A stretch of DNA of 38,912 nt from Oscillospiraceae bacterium (GCA_015065975.1 SVPG01000019.1:1-38912), one strand, 5' to 3'; numbered from the stretch's first letter, positions 1-7,679 are shown. The notes: generated by a model from the letters alone, not told the origin. Numbers and translations are program-made.

Positions 1-186
1 GTTGTTCTCGTAGGACTCGATCATCTTCTTGACCATCTGGCCGCCGACGGAGCCTGCCTCACGGGAGGTAAGATCGCCGTTGTAACCCTGCTTGAGGTTT
101 ACGCCGACCTCGTTTGCTGCTTCCATCTTGAATCTGTCGAGAGCTTCTCTTGCCTCGGGAACGAGGTTCTGCTTGTTGCTGGACAT
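1..186 (-). CDS. Alpha/beta-type small acid-soluble spore protein (3' end beyond window)
   Basis: This protein binds and protects DNA in dormant spores by coating it and forcing an A-like form, and is degraded by the GPR protease at germination. The 62 visible residues start MSSNKQNLVPEAREALDRFK and contain the GPR-cleavage-type segment (EAANEVGVNL) and the second conserved block (GYNGDLTSREAGSVGGQMVKKMIE). Both are hallmarks of the alpha/beta SASP family, whose members are about 60-75 residues, so only a few residues can be missing at the left edge. The ATG at 184-186 has an AAGGAG ribosome site just upstream. Such genes are normally transcribed by sigma-G in the forespore; I could not pick out a convincing sigma-G promoter. 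It is the clearest evidence that the organism makes spores. Confidence 0.93.
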   Translation of the reverse strand, partial: MSSNKQNLVPEAREALDRFKMEAANEVGVNLKQGYNGDLTSREAGSVGGQMVKKMIESYENN

Positions 187-466
187 AGTAAATTCTCCTT
201 GTCTGTGATTGAATTTTCAAATATATCTGACAAAAAATACAGATGAGTTTTCGGTCTGTGCTTTTGCATTTTTCTTTCACTCATCGAACAGCCGAAGAGC
301 ATTTCTCCCTGCTGTCCGTTAATTATTCTGCTCGGTGAAAGCCTTTATATAAGTGTCAGTATATGGTTTTTCGAGCGTAAAATTTTTCAATTTACATCAT
401 CTGCGTTAAGGTAAAATTAAAATCAAGCTTATATTATTGAAATATAAAATTTTTGCACAATACCTC

Positions 467-495
467 TTGACGCATTATACTATGTGTGATATAGT
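467..495 (+). promoter_or_regulatory. Sigma-A-type promoter of the CPBP protease gene
   Basis: TTGACG (467-472) and TATAGT (490-495) are separated by 17 bases. An alternative -10, TATAAT at 495-500, would need a 22-base spacer and is less likely. The AAAGGAGG ribosome site follows at about 533-540. Confidence 0.7.
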
Positions 496-502
496 ATAAT
501 GC
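472..502. promoter_or_regulatory. 12-bp perfect inverted repeat over the -10 region (putative operator)
   Basis: GCATTATACTAT (472-483) is the exact reverse complement of ATAGTATAATGC (491-502), with a 7-base centre. The palindrome runs from the end of the -35 box across the spacer and the -10 box, where a bound repressor would block RNA polymerase. The regulator is unknown. Confidence 0.6.
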
Positions 503-550
503 ATTGGTACTACTGATAAAAAAATCGCCTTAAAAGGAGGAAACCGAACA

Positions 551-1399
551 ATGAAAAAGATAAGTATTTTCAGAACCATATGCGGCACAATCTGCGCAAT
601 TGCCGTCCTGATCATCTCACAGGCAATCGCGCTTATACTCGGGGAACTTGGAGTTATTGCAGGTTTTCCCTCCACTCTTGGAAACGTGATCGCAGGCGTA
701 CTTTACATCATTCTGACTTATTTCGGTGTAAAGCTTATCTGCTGCAAAATCCTCGGCGTATCGCTGCAGGAAATGCGAATCACAAAGATATCCGTAAAGC
801 CCGTGTGGCTGATATCGGCAATAATCATGCCAGCGCTTGTTTGTGTTGCTTACTTTATAACACCCGGACGGTGGCAGATAAACAATTTCAGTACTGCGGA
901 AAACCTTTCATTGATTACAAACTCGCTGTTTTTCTACAGTCTCGGCGCAGGTGTGGTTGAGGAAATGATATTCCGGGGCGTGATAATGACCGCCCTTGAG
1001 CGTCGGTGGAACAAAACTTCTGCTGTTATTATCCCATCGGTTCTGTTCGGCGTTGTGCACATCATAGGCAGCAGCCTTGACGCTCTCAGCACCGTACAGC
1101 TCATCGCAGCCGGTACAGTGGTGGGGATACTCTTTTCCCTCGTAACATACCACAGTAGCATATGGAGCGCTGCACTCATGCACGCGTTGTGGAACTTTTC
1201 GATCATCGGTCTGCTTCATATCGGCACCGAGCCTCACCCGTCGGCAATATTCAACTATATCCTCAGGTCGGATTCCTTTTTGATAACAGGCGGAGATTTC
1301 GGCATCGAAGCATCGGTCTATGCCATCTCGGCGTACTGCCTGTTCATCGTATTGGCGATCTTCATGATAAAAAGAGGAAAAATCAGGCGCGAAGAATAA
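551..1399 (+). CDS. CPBP family intramembrane glutamic endopeptidase
   Basis: This is an integral-membrane protease of the CPBP (CAAX protease/bacteriocin-processing, Abi) family. The 282-residue protein has about eight hydrophobic segments. The family motifs are visible: EEMIFRG with the glutamate pair at residues 137-138 and arginine 142, a histidine near residue 170, and HALWN at 211-215. In the family these line an intramembrane active site. Substrates cannot be inferred; relatives process prenylated proteins or peptides or give bacteriocin self-immunity. An AAAGGAGG ribosome site lies about 10 bases before the ATG. The gene is monocistronic, with its own promoter, an operator-like palindrome and a hairpin overlapping its stop codon, which suggests specific control. 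Confidence 0.88.
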   Translation: MKKISIFRTICGTICAIAVLIISQAIALILGELGVIAGFPSTLGNVIAGVLYIILTYFGVKLICCKILGVSLQEMRITKISVKPVWLISAIIMPALVCVAYFITPGRWQINNFSTAENLSLITNSLFFYSLGAGVVEEMIFRGVIMTALERRWNKTSAVIIPSVLFGVVHIIGSSLDALSTVQLIAAGTVVGILFSLVTYHSSIWSAALMHALWNFSIIGLLHIGTEPHPSAIFNYILRSDSFLITGGDFGIEASVYAISAYCLFIVLAIFMIKRGKIRREE

Positions 1400-1414
1400 T
1401 CTTCGCGCCTGATT
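1381..1414. terminator. 15-bp hairpin between convergent genes (probable bidirectional terminator)
   Basis: AATCAGGCGCGAAGA (1381-1395) pairs perfectly with 1400-1414 around an ATAA loop that contains the CPBP stop codon. On the minus strand the hairpin is followed by a T-rich run, so it should end the M28 peptidase transcript. On the plus strand the T-run is weak. Confidence 0.7.
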
Positions 1415-1416
1415 CG

Positions 1417-2352
1417 TTATTCTGCTTTATCCGCGCCGACAAGCTCTTTCATCGCAGCCGTCAGGCAATCGATATTTCTCTCCTCAAAGACGGTATCGCG
1501 ATGCGTATGGATTCGATTCATATAGAGTCCGACAAGGCGCGATTTCTTGAGCGCAGCCACTCCGATTCCGCGTCTGAAATGTATCTGATCAGAAGGATAA
1601 AAGCCCGTCGTTCCGATAACGGGAACCATACCGCTTTGCTGTGCATTATTCTTCATAACCTCAATAAATCTGATGCCGAACTCGCTCTTCCTTTCCCTCG
1701 AAGGGAGCTTTGCAAAAAGGCGGTCACCGTCAGAAACACAGTCGAAATTGACAAGAGGCTTATTCTTCATCTCTTTTCTGTGCATTTTTTTGAACGCCGA
1801 CGAGCCGAAAAGACCCAGTTCCTCATTGTCAAAGAGCACAAAGCAAACCTTTGCGCGCTGCTCCTCGCTCATCGAAAGCATGGTATTGAGCACAGTGAGA
1901 GTTCCCGAGGTGTTGTCGTTTGCCGTATGTCTGTTTGCAGGTCCTGCAATCAGAAGGAAAAGTATGCCATATAACGCAATCATCAAAGCAAGTGCACCGA
2001 ACAACGAGCCCGCAAATCTCGAGACCAGCCAGCTCACAACGGCAGCCGCTGCCAGTATCAGCCATGTCAAAAAGATCTGATATAATATGTAAGCAAGCAT
2101 ATTTTTCGGAGTGATGAAATTCGGCAGAGGCATCCACGCGCAGGTATCGTAATGCGCCGTTAATACCAGCTCGCTTTCCTCGGGAGATGCACCCATGACT
2201 ATATTCCTGCTTATGCCCTTTTTCTCGACCGTACAGGCAATACCCCGCTCCTCACACAGGCCTTTTACATATTCTATAAATGCTGTCTTTGTCTTTTTAC
2301 TCTTGCGAACCTGATATTTTTCAAAAACAATATCCTTTATTTCCTTTATCAA
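1417..2352 (-). CDS. M28-family zinc peptidase with inserted membrane segments
   Basis: This is a probable zinc aminopeptidase of the M28 (PepS/leucyl aminopeptidase) family, 311 residues. Metal-ligand motifs are visible: AHYDT (His67, Asp69), NDNTSG (Asp146), DNEELG (Glu177/Glu178) and a C-terminal IHTHRD (His281/His283). Between the first two motifs lie two long hydrophobic stretches (about residues 85-137). These are not part of the soluble M28 core and suggest a membrane-tethered enzyme. I chose the TTG at 2350-2352 because AAAGGAG sits 7 bases upstream; no ATG has such a site. Its promoter lies just after the surface-protein stop codon, so it is probably expressed on its own. The ribosome site is inside a strong hairpin (see that entry). 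The substrate is unknown. Confidence 0.85.
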   Translation of the reverse strand: MIKEIKDIVFEKYQVRKSKKTKTAFIEYVKGLCEERGIACTVEKKGISRNIVMGASPEESELVLTAHYDTCAWMPLPNFITPKNMLAYILYQIFLTWLILAAAAVVSWLVSRFAGSLFGALALMIALYGILFLLIAGPANRHTANDNTSGTLTVLNTMLSMSEEQRAKVCFVLFDNEELGLFGSSAFKKMHRKEMKNKPLVNFDCVSDGDRLFAKLPSRERKSEFGIRFIEVMKNNAQQSGMVPVIGTTGFYPSDQIHFRRGIGVAALKKSRLVGLYMNRIHTHRDTVFEERNIDCLTAAMKELVGADKAE

Positions 2353-2355
2353 ATT

Positions 2356-2385
2356 GCGGCTCTCCTTTTTTCGAAGGAGAGCCGC
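2356..2385 (-). promoter_or_regulatory. 12-bp hairpin enclosing the M28 gene ribosome site
   Basis: GCGGCTCTCCTT (2356-2367) pairs perfectly with 2374-2385 around a 6-base loop. Read on the minus strand, the 3' arm is AAGGAGAGCCGC, so the Shine-Dalgarno sequence is fully base-paired, ending 3 bases before the TTG start. No T-run follows on that strand. A plus-strand terminator is possible because a T-run follows at 2395-2400, but no plus-strand gene ends just upstream. Confidence 0.6.
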
Positions 2386-2435
2386 AGATGATTCTTTTTT
2401 CGACGGCGCCCTTCGTGTATCATTTTATTGACACA

Positions 2436-2464
2436 ATTATACTGCCGTCATTTGATTTTGTCAA
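2436..2464 (-). promoter_or_regulatory. Consensus promoter of the M28 peptidase gene
   Basis: On the minus strand, TTGACA (2459-2464) and TATAAT (2436-2441) match consensus fully with a 17-base spacer. It begins just past the stop codon of the surface-protein gene. The predicted transcript starts near 2429, leaving a leader of about 75 bases that contains the hairpin. Confidence 0.85.
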
Positions 2465-2466
2465 TA

Positions 2467-5400
2467 CTATTCGTAACGCTCTTTATATCTTATGATGCAT
2501 ACCGCCGCTGCAGCGACAAGAGAAAGTGTCATAAGATTGACCAGGAATCCGATATCCGTATCATCACCTGTCTGAGGAACATCACTATCACCGGAACCGT
2601 CGGGAGTACCCGCAGAAACGGGCGGTTCCTTGACGATATAGTCGTGGGTTCTTTCAACCGTTCCATCAGCCTTCCAGCCTCCTTCGGCATATACGAATTT
2701 ATCGAAGTTTACTTTGATTGTATACTCGCCTGCGGGCTGTCTGAACTTTCCCGAATAATCGAAGGCTGCGTCATCTTTTCCGCCCCAGTTGCCCGAAGGC
2801 TCGTCATGATGCCATTCGCTCGGAACATATTTTATATCGCCCTCAAGAAGCTTAGCCTCGTCGGGCCAGTAGCCGATAGCCTTGAAGGTTATATCTTCGG
2901 TCGTCAGGAACTCATCCTTCATTTCGATCCAGCAATCGGGGAACTGCTCGAAGGTGACCTCAACAAGTGTATCCGTCACAACATCTTCAAGAGTAAGAAC
3001 AAACTTATCGGAATCGACCTCGAGAGTTCTGGGATCGATCGCCGCAGAGTTGACCTTTACTTCCTTGATTCTGTATCCGTTTGCGGGATCAATGACAACC
3101 TGTGCGTCATCACCCGATTTGATAACATTTCTCTCGGGGGTGGCTGTACCGCCCTCGCCCGCTTTTGCCGTTACGATTATTCCCTTTCCCCACACAGCGT
3201 AGAGATCGACCACGCCGCCATTTTCGCTTGTGAGGTTTATTACATTCTGCTCATCGGTGTATACGACCGTTTCGGCAGCCTCATCGGTATCCCAGCCGAC
3301 GAAGAAACAGTCAGTCTTTTCAAACTCGTTTTTATAAAGATTCTGTGCCACATCATAGGTGAACGGCTGATCTTCCATCTCGCCCGAGGTGGCATCCTCC
3401 GCATTGAATCTTACTATATAGTTGTTTGCTTTCCAGATGATTATAATGGGAATTATTTCACCCTCATCGCCGATCAAGTCAACCAGCGGCTGATCGGGCG
3501 GTATAACCGTGGGGTCGTCCCCCTTGCGATAGCCTTCAGGCTCATATCCGGGAGGCGGTGTTATAGGCGGAATATCAACGCCATCACCCGTTTCTACGGG
3601 GATTATAATAGGATCGTCGGGAAGATCGGGGTCGGGTATGGGATCATCGGGATTAGGCTGGGGATAATTAGGATCGACAACTACGCTGAACTTATTGGGC
3701 TCCCATACAGCGTAAAGATCGACCACCGCATCATTTTCAGACGCGAGGTTTATTACCTCCTGCTCATTCTGATAGACAACCTCGTCTGCGCTGATGTCAT
3801 TATCCCAGCCCGCAAACTTATAGCCTTCCTTTTCAAACGCGTTTTTATAAAGCTTCTGCGCCACGTCATAGGTGAACAGCTGATCGGTCATCTCGCCCGA
3901 GGTCTTGCCGTTTCCGTTGTATCTGACGATATAGTTGTTCGGCGTATAGTTTGCCCAGACCTCTTTATCTGCGGTTATATTGGTCAGAACCGCCTCGAGA
4001 GCTTCGGTTATGCTGTCGCTCCAGAAGTTGAAGGTATAGCCCGTGCGTTCGGGATCTGTCGGGGGAACAGCGTCCTCACCGATGAAAACCTCCTGTGTTT
4101 CGATCTCGGTATCATCGTAATCATTGAACACCACGTTTAACCGCTTTGAGAATTCGATGGTAACGGTGGTGTCATCATTTGCGCCCGAAAGAGTGTATGT
4201 TTCGGGATACGCCTCGAGATCAACGGGGATATCGGTTCCGTTGTTATGGAAGGTAACCGCCTTCACGAACCAGCCGTCATTCTCATTCGGCATATACGAA
4301 ACGGTCATTTCGCCATCATCATAGCTCGAATTGAATCGGTTTATAGGACCGTTGCTGCCCATGAATATCATTCCCATATCGCTCGTGGCAGCCTCGCTCC
4401 ACTGTGTACCTATTTCGTATACTCTCAGAGATCCATCGTTGTTAAACATACTCATTCTGTTATGGTTCACTGTAAACCCGGATATATCAAGCTTCTCAAG
4501 AGATGTGCAACCGGAGAACATTGTATTCATAGTTGACATATTGGAGGTATCCCAGTTTGAGAGATCAAGCTCAACAAGACTCGAGCAATTCAAAAAGGTC
4601 TGTGAAAAATTCGAAACACGGGATGTATCCCAATCGTTCAAATCAAGCTCTTTTAGCGATGTGCATGATGAAAAAGTTGATGCCATATTGCTGAGCACCG
4701 GTGTGTTCCATTTTGAAACATCAAGCTCCTCAAGAGAGCGGCATTCCGAAAAGGTCTGTGTCATATTGGACGTCTTTTCCGGATTCCAAGTCGAAACATC
4801 AAGCTTTGTGAGCCCCGAACAGTCATTGAATGCAGAATACATCGTTGTCACTTTTGACACATCCCAGCCGGTAAGGTCAAGCGACGTAAGCGACTTACAC
4901 TGGTTGAATATATTCTGAAGGCTCGTGTTGCTTGACGTATCAAAATCTTCAACACCGCTCAGCTTGTTCAGCATACCGCACTGACCAAACATTCCGTTCA
5001 TTTTTGTAACTTTTGATGTATCCCAGCCGGTAAGGTTTGCTTCTTTAAGCTTTTCGCAGCCGGAAAACAGGTTCATCAAATTCGTGCAGCTTGATGTATC
5101 CCAGCCGCTCAGGTCTATGCTCTCAAGAGACTTGCATCGCATAAACATCTGGGACATATCGGTAACATCAGCCATATCCCATTTTTCCATACTGGTCTTT
5201 TTAAGATTGAGACAGTTGTAGAACATGGACACCGTTGTTTTGAGCGAGGCGGTGTTCCAGCCTGACAACTGGCTCATATCGGTCAGTCCCTCGCAGCCAT
5301 AGAACATATATGCCATATTTGTCACGGAGGATACGTCCCATTTTGAAATATCAAAGTTTGTGAGCACAGAGCATCCTGTAAATGCACCTCCCATATCGGT

Positions 5401-6063
5401 CACGTTGGAAACGTCCCAGCCGGATATATCAAGGCTTTCCAGCTTGTTACAGTAAGCAAATGTATCAGCAAGTGACGTTACTCCCGATGTATTGATATTT
5501 GACGGGAATTTTATCTGTGTCAGATTATTGTCGTTTCTGAACGCACCACCAAGCGTTACAAGCTCGGAGGCATCAAGGTTCGTCAGGTCGATTGTCGTAC
5601 AGTTTTTAAGCGAATAAAAGGGAAGTCTTGTCGCTTTGACGCCCGGCTCGACCACAACGGAGGTTATCGAATCCGCATACTGCGAATATTCGCCCTCTAT
5701 CCACGGAGCCTCGACCATCACACCGGAATTACCGTCGGTCGGCCAGATGGACAGAACGCCGCCCGAGCTGATGCTCCACGAGCAGGTCCCGCTCACACCC
5801 GAAGCAATATCATCGGGAGCTGCAGCAAAAAGCATCGGCTCATACGAAAAACCTTCGGCAAGCTCCTCTTCGGGTGCTTCTGCCTCCTCGGGCAATTCTT
5901 CCTGCACAATCTCTTCTGCCAACGGTGCATCTCCCGATGCCGATGCATCTTCGTTTGCCAGAGCAACAAAGATATTCATCGCACATATCAGCGCCACCGT
6001 CAGGCACAGTGAGAAAACGATAACAAAAACTTTCTTTCCGAGAAATTTTCGCTTGATATTCAT
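2467..6063 (-). CDS. Sortase-anchored BspA-repeat surface protein with InlB-type repeats
   Basis: This is a large cell-wall-anchored surface protein of 1198 residues. In order: a signal peptide (1-36); an acidic Glu/Ala/Pro stretch (37-72); about 13 BspA-like leucine-rich repeats of 26 residues (about 155-545; core LDLSGWDTSxVTxMxxMFxGCxSL, DUF285 type); a linker; InlB B-repeat/Flg_new-type modules (about 640-790 and 881-958) flanking a Pro/Asp-rich insert (796-878); a divergent InlB-like module (960-1040); a Trp-rich domain (1041-1145); and a wall-sorting signal VPQTG (1162-1166), then a membrane segment and a basic tail. BspA repeats in other species bind host proteins or other cells; the ligand here is unknown. 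The ATG has a GGAGGGA ribosome site and its own promoter. The proline in VPQTG fits sortase recognition, with V in place of L. Confidence 0.9.
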   Translation of the reverse strand: MNIKRKFLGKKVFVIVFSLCLTVALICAMNIFVALANEDASASGDAPLAEEIVQEELPEEAEAPEEELAEGFSYEPMLFAAAPDDIASGVSGTCSWSISSGGVLSIWPTDGNSGVMVEAPWIEGEYSQYADSITSVVVEPGVKATRLPFYSLKNCTTIDLTNLDASELVTLGGAFRNDNNLTQIKFPSNINTSGVTSLADTFAYCNKLESLDISGWDVSNVTDMGGAFTGCSVLTNFDISKWDVSSVTNMAYMFYGCEGLTDMSQLSGWNTASLKTTVSMFYNCLNLKKTSMEKWDMADVTDMSQMFMRCKSLESIDLSGWDTSSCTNLMNLFSGCEKLKEANLTGWDTSKVTKMNGMFGQCGMLNKLSGVEDFDTSSNTSLQNIFNQCKSLTSLDLTGWDVSKVTTMYSAFNDCSGLTKLDVSTWNPEKTSNMTQTFSECRSLEELDVSKWNTPVLSNMASTFSSCTSLKELDLNDWDTSRVSNFSQTFLNCSSLVELDLSNWDTSNMSTMNTMFSGCTSLEKLDISGFTVNHNRMSMFNNDGSLRVYEIGTQWSEAATSDMGMIFMGSNGPINRFNSSYDDGEMTVSYMPNENDGWFVKAVTFHNNGTDIPVDLEAYPETYTLSGANDDTTVTIEFSKRLNVVFNDYDDTEIETQEVFIGEDAVPPTDPERTGYTFNFWSDSITEALEAVLTNITADKEVWANYTPNNYIVRYNGNGKTSGEMTDQLFTYDVAQKLYKNAFEKEGYKFAGWDNDISADEVVYQNEQEVINLASENDAVVDLYAVWEPNKFSVVVDPNYPQPNPDDPIPDPDLPDDPIIIPVETGDGVDIPPITPPPGYEPEGYRKGDDPTVIPPDQPLVDLIGDEGEIIPIIIIWKANNYIVRFNAEDATSGEMEDQPFTYDVAQNLYKNEFEKTDCFFVGWDTDEAAETVVYTDEQNVINLTSENGGVVDLYAVWGKGIIVTAKAGEGGTATPERNVIKSGDDAQVVIDPANGYRIKEVKVNSAAIDPRTLEVDSDKFVLTLEDVVTDTLVEVTFEQFPDCWIEMKDEFLTTEDITFKAIGYWPDEAKLLEGDIKYVPSEWHHDEPSGNWGGKDDAAFDYSGKFRQPAGEYTIKVNFDKFVYAEGGWKADGTVERTHDYIVKEPPVSAGTPDGSGDSDVPQTGDDTDIGFLVNLMTLSLVAAAAVCIIRYKERYE
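3190..3423 (-). repeat. Copy B of a duplicated 78-residue InlB/Flg_new-type module
   Basis: This segment encodes residues 881-958 of the surface protein. It is nearly the same in protein sequence as residues 710-787: both begin NYIVR, share TSGEM, FTYDVAQ and EFEK/AFEK, and end VVDLYAVW. The duplication is intragenic and recent enough to be obvious by eye. Confidence 0.85.
3703..3936 (-). repeat. Copy A of a duplicated 78-residue InlB/Flg_new-type module
   Basis: This segment encodes residues 710-787 of the surface protein and pairs with the copy at 3190-3423. The intervening Pro/Asp-rich segment keeps a degenerate start (KFSVVVD) and end (IIIIWKAN), suggesting it is a worn third copy. Confidence 0.85.
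4444..5601 (-). repeat. Tandem 78-nt coding repeats (BspA-like LRR)
   Basis: About 13 to 15 tandem units of 78 bases encode 26-residue leucine-rich repeats. The Trp of the SGWD motif recurs at residues 216, 242, 269, 295, 321, 347, 400, 426, 452, 478 and 504; residue 374 is Phe in the same position. Units diverge in DNA sequence, so selection on protein is more likely than recent expansion. Confidence 0.9.
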
Positions 6064-6092
6064 ACCTATCCCTCCGTAATCTGTTGTTTTCT

Positions 6093-6121
6093 ATGATATC
6101 ACACGCTTTTCCCAACATCAA
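6093..6121 (-). promoter_or_regulatory. Promoter of the BspA-repeat surface protein gene
   Basis: On the minus strand, TTGATG (6116-6121) and TATCAT (6093-6098) are separated by 17 bases. A TG one base before the -10 box gives an extended -10 element. Confidence 0.7.
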
Positions 6122-6202
6122 GATTTATTTTACACTTTCGGAGTTCAAGCGAAAATTACTGCTTTTTGCACATAAATCAGATATCGTTTTCATAAGACAT
6201 AA

Positions 6203-6234
6203 ACAAAAGGCAGAGCCGAAGCTCTGCCTTTTGT
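6203..6234 (-). terminator. Rho-independent terminator with UUCG loop after the HAAS gene
   Basis: A 14-bp perfect stem (6203-6216 with 6221-6234) encloses CGAA, which reads TTCG on the minus strand. The closing pair makes the extra-stable C(UUCG)G tetraloop. The 3' arm ends in TTTTGTTTAT on the minus strand, directly downstream of the HAAS gene. Confidence 0.88.
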
Positions 6235-6244
6235 CATTATATGA

Positions 6245-7258
6245 TTACGCTTTGCTGCTGTACTTTATGCCCTTGACAACGGCAGTCACCGCATCGATCA
6301 CGTTCGCAAACACCATAATCGCAAAGATAACGATGTTTACATTGCAAAGCAGCTTTGATGCGATCTGCGCCTCGTCGGGTGCAGCCTCGAGAGCGGTAAT
6401 TGCCTCTCTGATACCCTCAGCATTGACGAGGTCGTTTCTGAGAAGAACAAATGCAGACATAATGCAGATCACGGTATTGCATACCACTGTGATCAATGCG
6501 TTCTTGATATCGTATCTTCCGATAACAAGGCGCAGACATTCGAGTGCTATACCGACAACAAAGGATATTCCCCAGAACACCCAGAGACTGCGCAGCACCT
6601 CTGTATTGAAGAAGGGTACGGACATCTCCATTCCGCTGTCGGAAACAAACATTGCACAGCTGATGATCTGCGGTGCAACACTGAAAATCACAAGAAAGAA
6701 TGTGTTAAATACAATACCGAGTATGCAGTCGACTTTTGGAATTCTTTCGCTCTTCTCGGGAACCGCGGGAAGCTTGGAAAGCTCGTCGCTCTGTGTTATG
6801 TCGATGCCCTTGTATTCGATAATTGCAAACGCGATGGTGACAAAAGCAAAGGCGCACAGAGAGCTGTTCCATATATTGTTCAGCCATTCAAAAACAATCA
6901 TATACCAGGGGCCTGTGCTCTCACCCGTAAGAACCGCAATGATCGACGCAAGAACGAGTGCGCCCGCCTGAGCTGCAACAACTATAAGCAGCACTCTGAG
7001 ATAGTCGCGGAAATACTTCGGTCCGATGAGCGAGCGCTCGCCTCTCGGATCGTACTTTAGCGCAAGCTCGGAGGGTGTTCCGAGCTCTGTGAGCACTACT
7101 TTGACATCGGTTTCAGTCGGTGTCATGTCACCGCATCTCTCCTCGAGCATATCGGAGATTAGCTCGCGAAGCTCCTTGTCAACGTCGGAACGTATTGCCG
7201 ACGGAAGCTGTCTTGTGACTGCGTATACGTATCTGTTTATGAGTTCTGAATTATTCAT
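6245..7258 (-). CDS. HAAS-domain membrane protein
   Basis: This 337-residue protein begins with a cytoplasmic helical HAAS/permease-prefix domain (MNNSELINRYVYAVTRQLP to about residue 75, with the typical LRELISDMLEE and LGTPSELALKY stretches). About seven hydrophobic segments follow. HAAS proteins are commonly paired with PadR regulators, as here, and are thought to signal between membrane and regulator; no enzymatic motif is visible. I chose the ATG at 7256-7258, with GAAAGGGA 8 bases upstream. A TTG 7 codons earlier stays in frame but overlaps the padR gene and lacks a good ribosome site. It is co-transcribed with padR, and the UUCG hairpin ends the unit. Confidence 0.8.
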   Translation of the reverse strand: MNNSELINRYVYAVTRQLPSAIRSDVDKELRELISDMLEERCGDMTPTETDVKVVLTELGTPSELALKYDPRGERSLIGPKYFRDYLRVLLIVVAAQAGALVLASIIAVLTGESTGPWYMIVFEWLNNIWNSSLCAFAFVTIAFAIIEYKGIDITQSDELSKLPAVPEKSERIPKVDCILGIVFNTFFLVIFSVAPQIISCAMFVSDSGMEMSVPFFNTEVLRSLWVFWGISFVVGIALECLRLVIGRYDIKNALITVVCNTVICIMSAFVLLRNDLVNAEGIREAITALEAAPDEAQIASKLLCNVNIVIFAIMVFANVIDAVTAVVKGIKYSSKA

Positions 7259-7262
7259 AAGA

Positions 7263-7601
7263 TCAATCCCTTTCTTCAATTACTCTTTTCATGCTTTCCG
7301 ACATCTGATTCCACTGTTCGGTCAGCTTTTTGCATATCTCGTCGCCAAACGGTGTCGTTCTGTAATACTTTCTCGGCTTAGCTTCCTGTGTGTTCCATTC
7401 GCTCACAAGCAGCCCCTGCGATTCCAGCCGTCTCAGCAGCGGATACAGCGTATTCGCCTCAACGGGAATTCCGCACTCCGATATCTCGCCAAGCAGATTG
7501 TAGCCGTACATCGGCTTCTTCAGCTTGCACAGAGCGCACAGGACGACCGTCCCTCGCCGAAGCTCCATTACCATTCCGGTAAAGAGTTCCTTATCCTCCA
7601 A
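7263..7601 (-). CDS. PadR-family transcriptional regulator
   Basis: This is a 112-residue winged-helix regulator of the PadR family, which usually represses its own operon in response to membrane or cell-wall stress. The core reads RRGTVVLCALCKLKKPMYGYNLLGEI, then the recognition-helix region (VEANTLYPLLRRLESQGLL) and the wing (RKYYRTTPFGDEI). These match the PadR signature of YGY followed by TLYPxLxRLExxGLL. I place the start at the TTG at 7599-7601, 7 bases after AAGGAGG; the longer upstream frame has no ribosome site. The HAAS gene follows at once, so the pair forms one operon. A palindrome inside its promoter is the probable self-binding site. Confidence 0.9.
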   Translation of the reverse strand: MEDKELFTGMVMELRRGTVVLCALCKLKKPMYGYNLLGEISECGIPVEANTLYPLLRRLESQGLLVSEWNTQEAKPRKYYRTTPFGDEICKKLTEQWNQMSESMKRVIEERD

Positions 7602-7650
7602 GCCATCTCCTCCTTTTAATAATGTGTGCCGTTTTGTGTTGTCTGAGCTC

Positions 7651-7679
7651 ATTATATAGTGTGCCACACAATATGTCAA
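7651..7679 (-). promoter_or_regulatory. Consensus promoter of the padR-HAAS operon with internal operator palindrome
   Basis: On the minus strand, TTGACA (7674-7679) and TATAAT (7651-7656) are both perfect, with a 17-base spacer. The spacer holds ATATAGTGTG/CACACAATAT, centred at 7664 with one mismatched pair (7654-7674). A regulator bound there would block polymerase. Confidence 0.85.

Larger units (their letters stand above)
187..550. other. Intergenic region between divergent spore-protein and CPBP genes
   Basis: These 364 AT-rich bases separate two divergently transcribed genes. The right part holds the promoter and 12-bp palindrome of the CPBP protease gene (listed separately). The left part must hold the spore-protein promoter. 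Minus-strand elements near 230-280 (TGCAAA, then CATCTGTA about 17 bases on) only loosely resemble sigma-G sites. Short open frames here lack ribosome sites and resemble no family I know. Confidence 0.5.

Noticed and set aside
2386-2400. T-run after the 2356-2385 hairpin as a plus-strand terminator
   Set aside because: No plus-strand gene ends upstream; the hairpin's overlap with the minus-strand ribosome site is a better explanation, though both remain possible.
2428-4140. 570-residue open frame on the plus strand
   Set aside because: It is antisense to the surface-protein gene, lacks a ribosome site, and its translation shows no domain; the minus-strand frame carries clear repeats, a signal peptide and a sorting signal.
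4444-5601. Regular 78-base spacing that could suggest a CRISPR or satellite array
   Set aside because: Spacing matches 26-residue leucine-rich repeats in frame with the surface protein; there are no unique spacers of CRISPR size and DNA repeats are divergent.
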